A DNA stretch of 64,000 nucleotides from Antitrichia curtipendula (taxonomy: Eukaryota; Streptophyta; Bryopsida; Hypnales; Leucodontaceae): the NCBI GenBank assembly GCA_951230915.1, contig OX579641.1, positions 2,356,001 to 2,420,000 of the forward strand, given 5' to 3'. The notes under the pieces were generated by a model, which was not told the origin of the DNA, made no database searches, and saw only the letters and a list, made by a program, of their open reading frames with translations. A program made the translations under genes and the position numbers. Shown here in pieces: positions 62,166-64,000 of the stretch (position 1 is the first letter of the stretch; each line of letters starts with the position of its first letter).

Positions 62166-63632
62166 AAAAATCACAAAAGATCAAACCAAAAAATACTTTT
62201 CAAGATTAAAATTTTGAAATTTAAACCATATTGCCAAAAAAATTAAGTGAAGAAGATTCAAAGCTTTACTATCTTTTGAGAAGAGACATGCAACCCCTCT
62301 AATCTTGACTCCAACCTCCCTTCTTTGAAAAATCAATAGCTGTGCAATTCAAAAAGAAAACAATACCATCCCCTCTGAAGAATTGTGCAATTTGAAAAGA
62401 AAACTATAACCCCCTTTTGAAAAATCAACAACCATGGAGTTTGAAAAGAAAATAATAACCTCCGGTGCTATATGATTTGACTTAAAAAAGTCGTAAGTAA
62501 AGGTTCTCCATTTGTTGAAATGATCTACTTGCCTTTCAAAATTGCAGGTGAGGGTCATAATAATTGTATTGAAACCCGCCCAGATTGTGAGGACGTTACT
62601 GGTGAAGACAGTCAACAATCATGACACTATTTAGATCAAATGTGGCAATGTGAGGTAGTGTGTAATTACAATTTGTACATGATAATCAAAGTCAATTTTG
62701 ATACTTTTATGAAGAGCTTGAAACTTGACAAATTGTGGTTGCTTTGAAGTAGATGTAAAGTCACTTGACGGTTACCTTGACATGATGCTTTTTGTTTGGA
62801 TATCTTGACTCTATGACTTGTATAATTACACCAACATATCACTTACACTACCAATGTTTGAAAGAAATTTTATGAGATAAGTTAGTTAATGACAACTAAT
62901 TGAAAAGTTAGTAGTAGAGTTGCTTCAATTAATCTTCTTATCTATGAATGTTAAATTAACAACAACATGTGCAAACTGAGGGCTTTACATGCAAAAGTTG
63001 TAGGATTACAGCACGAGTATCCAAATTGACCTAGATTCCATCAAACATTGTTTTCCATTGTGCAAAATTTTCAACAAGTGGAATGCTTGCTTGGGTGTAC
63101 AATTGAAAGTCGTTGCAATTTTAAAACAGAACATCAACCAAACTCTTTAAAGAATTCCATGTGGGCAAAATTTGATACTTGATAGATAGATAGACAAACC
63201 TCAAAAAAGACACTTGCATTTGAAAACATAAAGAAGTATGGTTGACAATTTGCATTTAAAAAACAACACTTGCACTTTGAAGATGGAAGTGTTGGCTACA
63301 TGTTTATGGTGCTTTGATTGAAGTAGTGTAGTAGGGTTTATGAAGCAGTGATTGTGGGACTATGAAGAGTAAATTACAATCTCTCATTAAATTGTTGTTG
63401 TTGTTGTTGTACTTTTGGGGAATTGAATTCTTTAGGATTTGTTGAAAGAAGAAAGGAATTAAGGAGGAAGGAGGTAAATTCGGAAATTGAGTGTTTCAAC
63501 GTAGAAAATTGGAAATGATTTTTGTACAATGGCTATATGCCACGTGTACAAAAATTATTCCTTTACTACCCTACTATTAGGCTTGTATATAGTTCCTCGC
63601 TATCACCTTATTATTACAACCTAGTCATACAA

Positions 63633-64000
63633 GATGCAAAAAAAATGTTTGCTTCACTTTAAACGCAAATATTTTGCAATCTATATAGTCAAAGTTTCTT
63701 AAATTTCTTCTACACATTTTTATACTCCCTCCGTCCCAAAATGATTGTCCACTTTGAATGTGATGTTTTTTAAGGGTTTTTTAAGTAGGTCAAAAAAATA
63801 TTTCCTTATGGCTAATTTTATTTAGGTTGCAATGAACACATGCAATGTTCTTCATTGATTCTAGTTATATAAAATTTGGAACCTTTTTTTAATTATGTTT
63901 TTCACAATATGGTCAATGAAATTGGCTCAAAAAAATATCAACAAAATGTGGACAATCATTTTGGGACGGAGGGAGTATTAGTTTTATTAGTGCAAGATGT
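63633..64000 (+). repeat. Family A fragment split by a Stowaway MITE
   Basis: CACTTTAAACGCAAATATTT and TTGCAATCTATATAGTCAAA at the left of the MITE and TTAGTTTTATTAGTGCAAGA at its right are contiguous in intact family A copies. The fragment runs off the window end. Confidence 0.65.
63725..63975. mobile_element. Stowaway-type (Tc1/mariner) MITE, 251 bp
   Basis: Ends CTCCCTCCGTCCCAAAAT and its exact reverse complement; the perfect inverted match extends to 28 bp. TA is duplicated at both sides (63723-63724, 63976-63977), as expected of Tc1/mariner elements. The perfect ends suggest a recent insertion. It has no coding capacity. Confidence 0.95.

Overview
The window is nuclear DNA of a land plant. 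The evidence is a full plant-type class XI myosin gene with 39 short exons and GT-AG introns, plant-type kinesin and coatomer fragments, a CT-rich 5' leader, TATA boxes and a Stowaway-type MITE. I cannot name the species. The AT-rich background, the GC-rich small secreted-protein gene and the intron-rich but compact myosin would fit a bryophyte-like or other early-diverging plant. The Stowaway ends are best known from flowering plants, so the lineage stays open.

Layout. 0.3-1.8 kb: a decayed kinesin motor fragment on the + strand followed by an inverted copy of part of it. 1.9-5.2 kb: a 5' half of a coatomer alpha-subunit gene on the - strand. It still has its introns but is broken by two nonsense codons, a 1-bp frameshift and a lost WD-repeat segment. 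5.2-18 kb: gene-poor AT-rich DNA full of small inverted-repeat elements. 18.3 kb: one GC-rich gene for a small secreted cysteine-containing protein. 19-31 kb: repeats, dominated by a TTAA-flanked family. 31.7-35.3 kb: a cluster of + strand gene fragments (an O-methyltransferase exon, and a coiled-coil protein with three exons) with a repeat inserted in one intron. 36-42 kb: nested inverted-repeat elements. 42.5-57.1 kb: the intact myosin XI gene on the - strand. 57.4-64 kb: AT-rich, gene-free DNA ending in a Stowaway MITE nested in an older repeat.

Only two genes look functional: the myosin XI gene (1,536 residues as spliced here, all exon phases consistent) and the 111-residue secreted protein. 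They look unrelated. The rest is dead gene fragments and non-autonomous elements.

The most noteworthy structure is the family of TTAA-flanked elements. Three copies have exactly the same 922-bp core and short CCCCTAAAGGACC-type inverted ends, and there are several shorter derivatives. Such ends resemble piggyBac or Kolobok transposons, which are unusual in plants. No CRISPR array, rRNA or tRNA gene was recognised.
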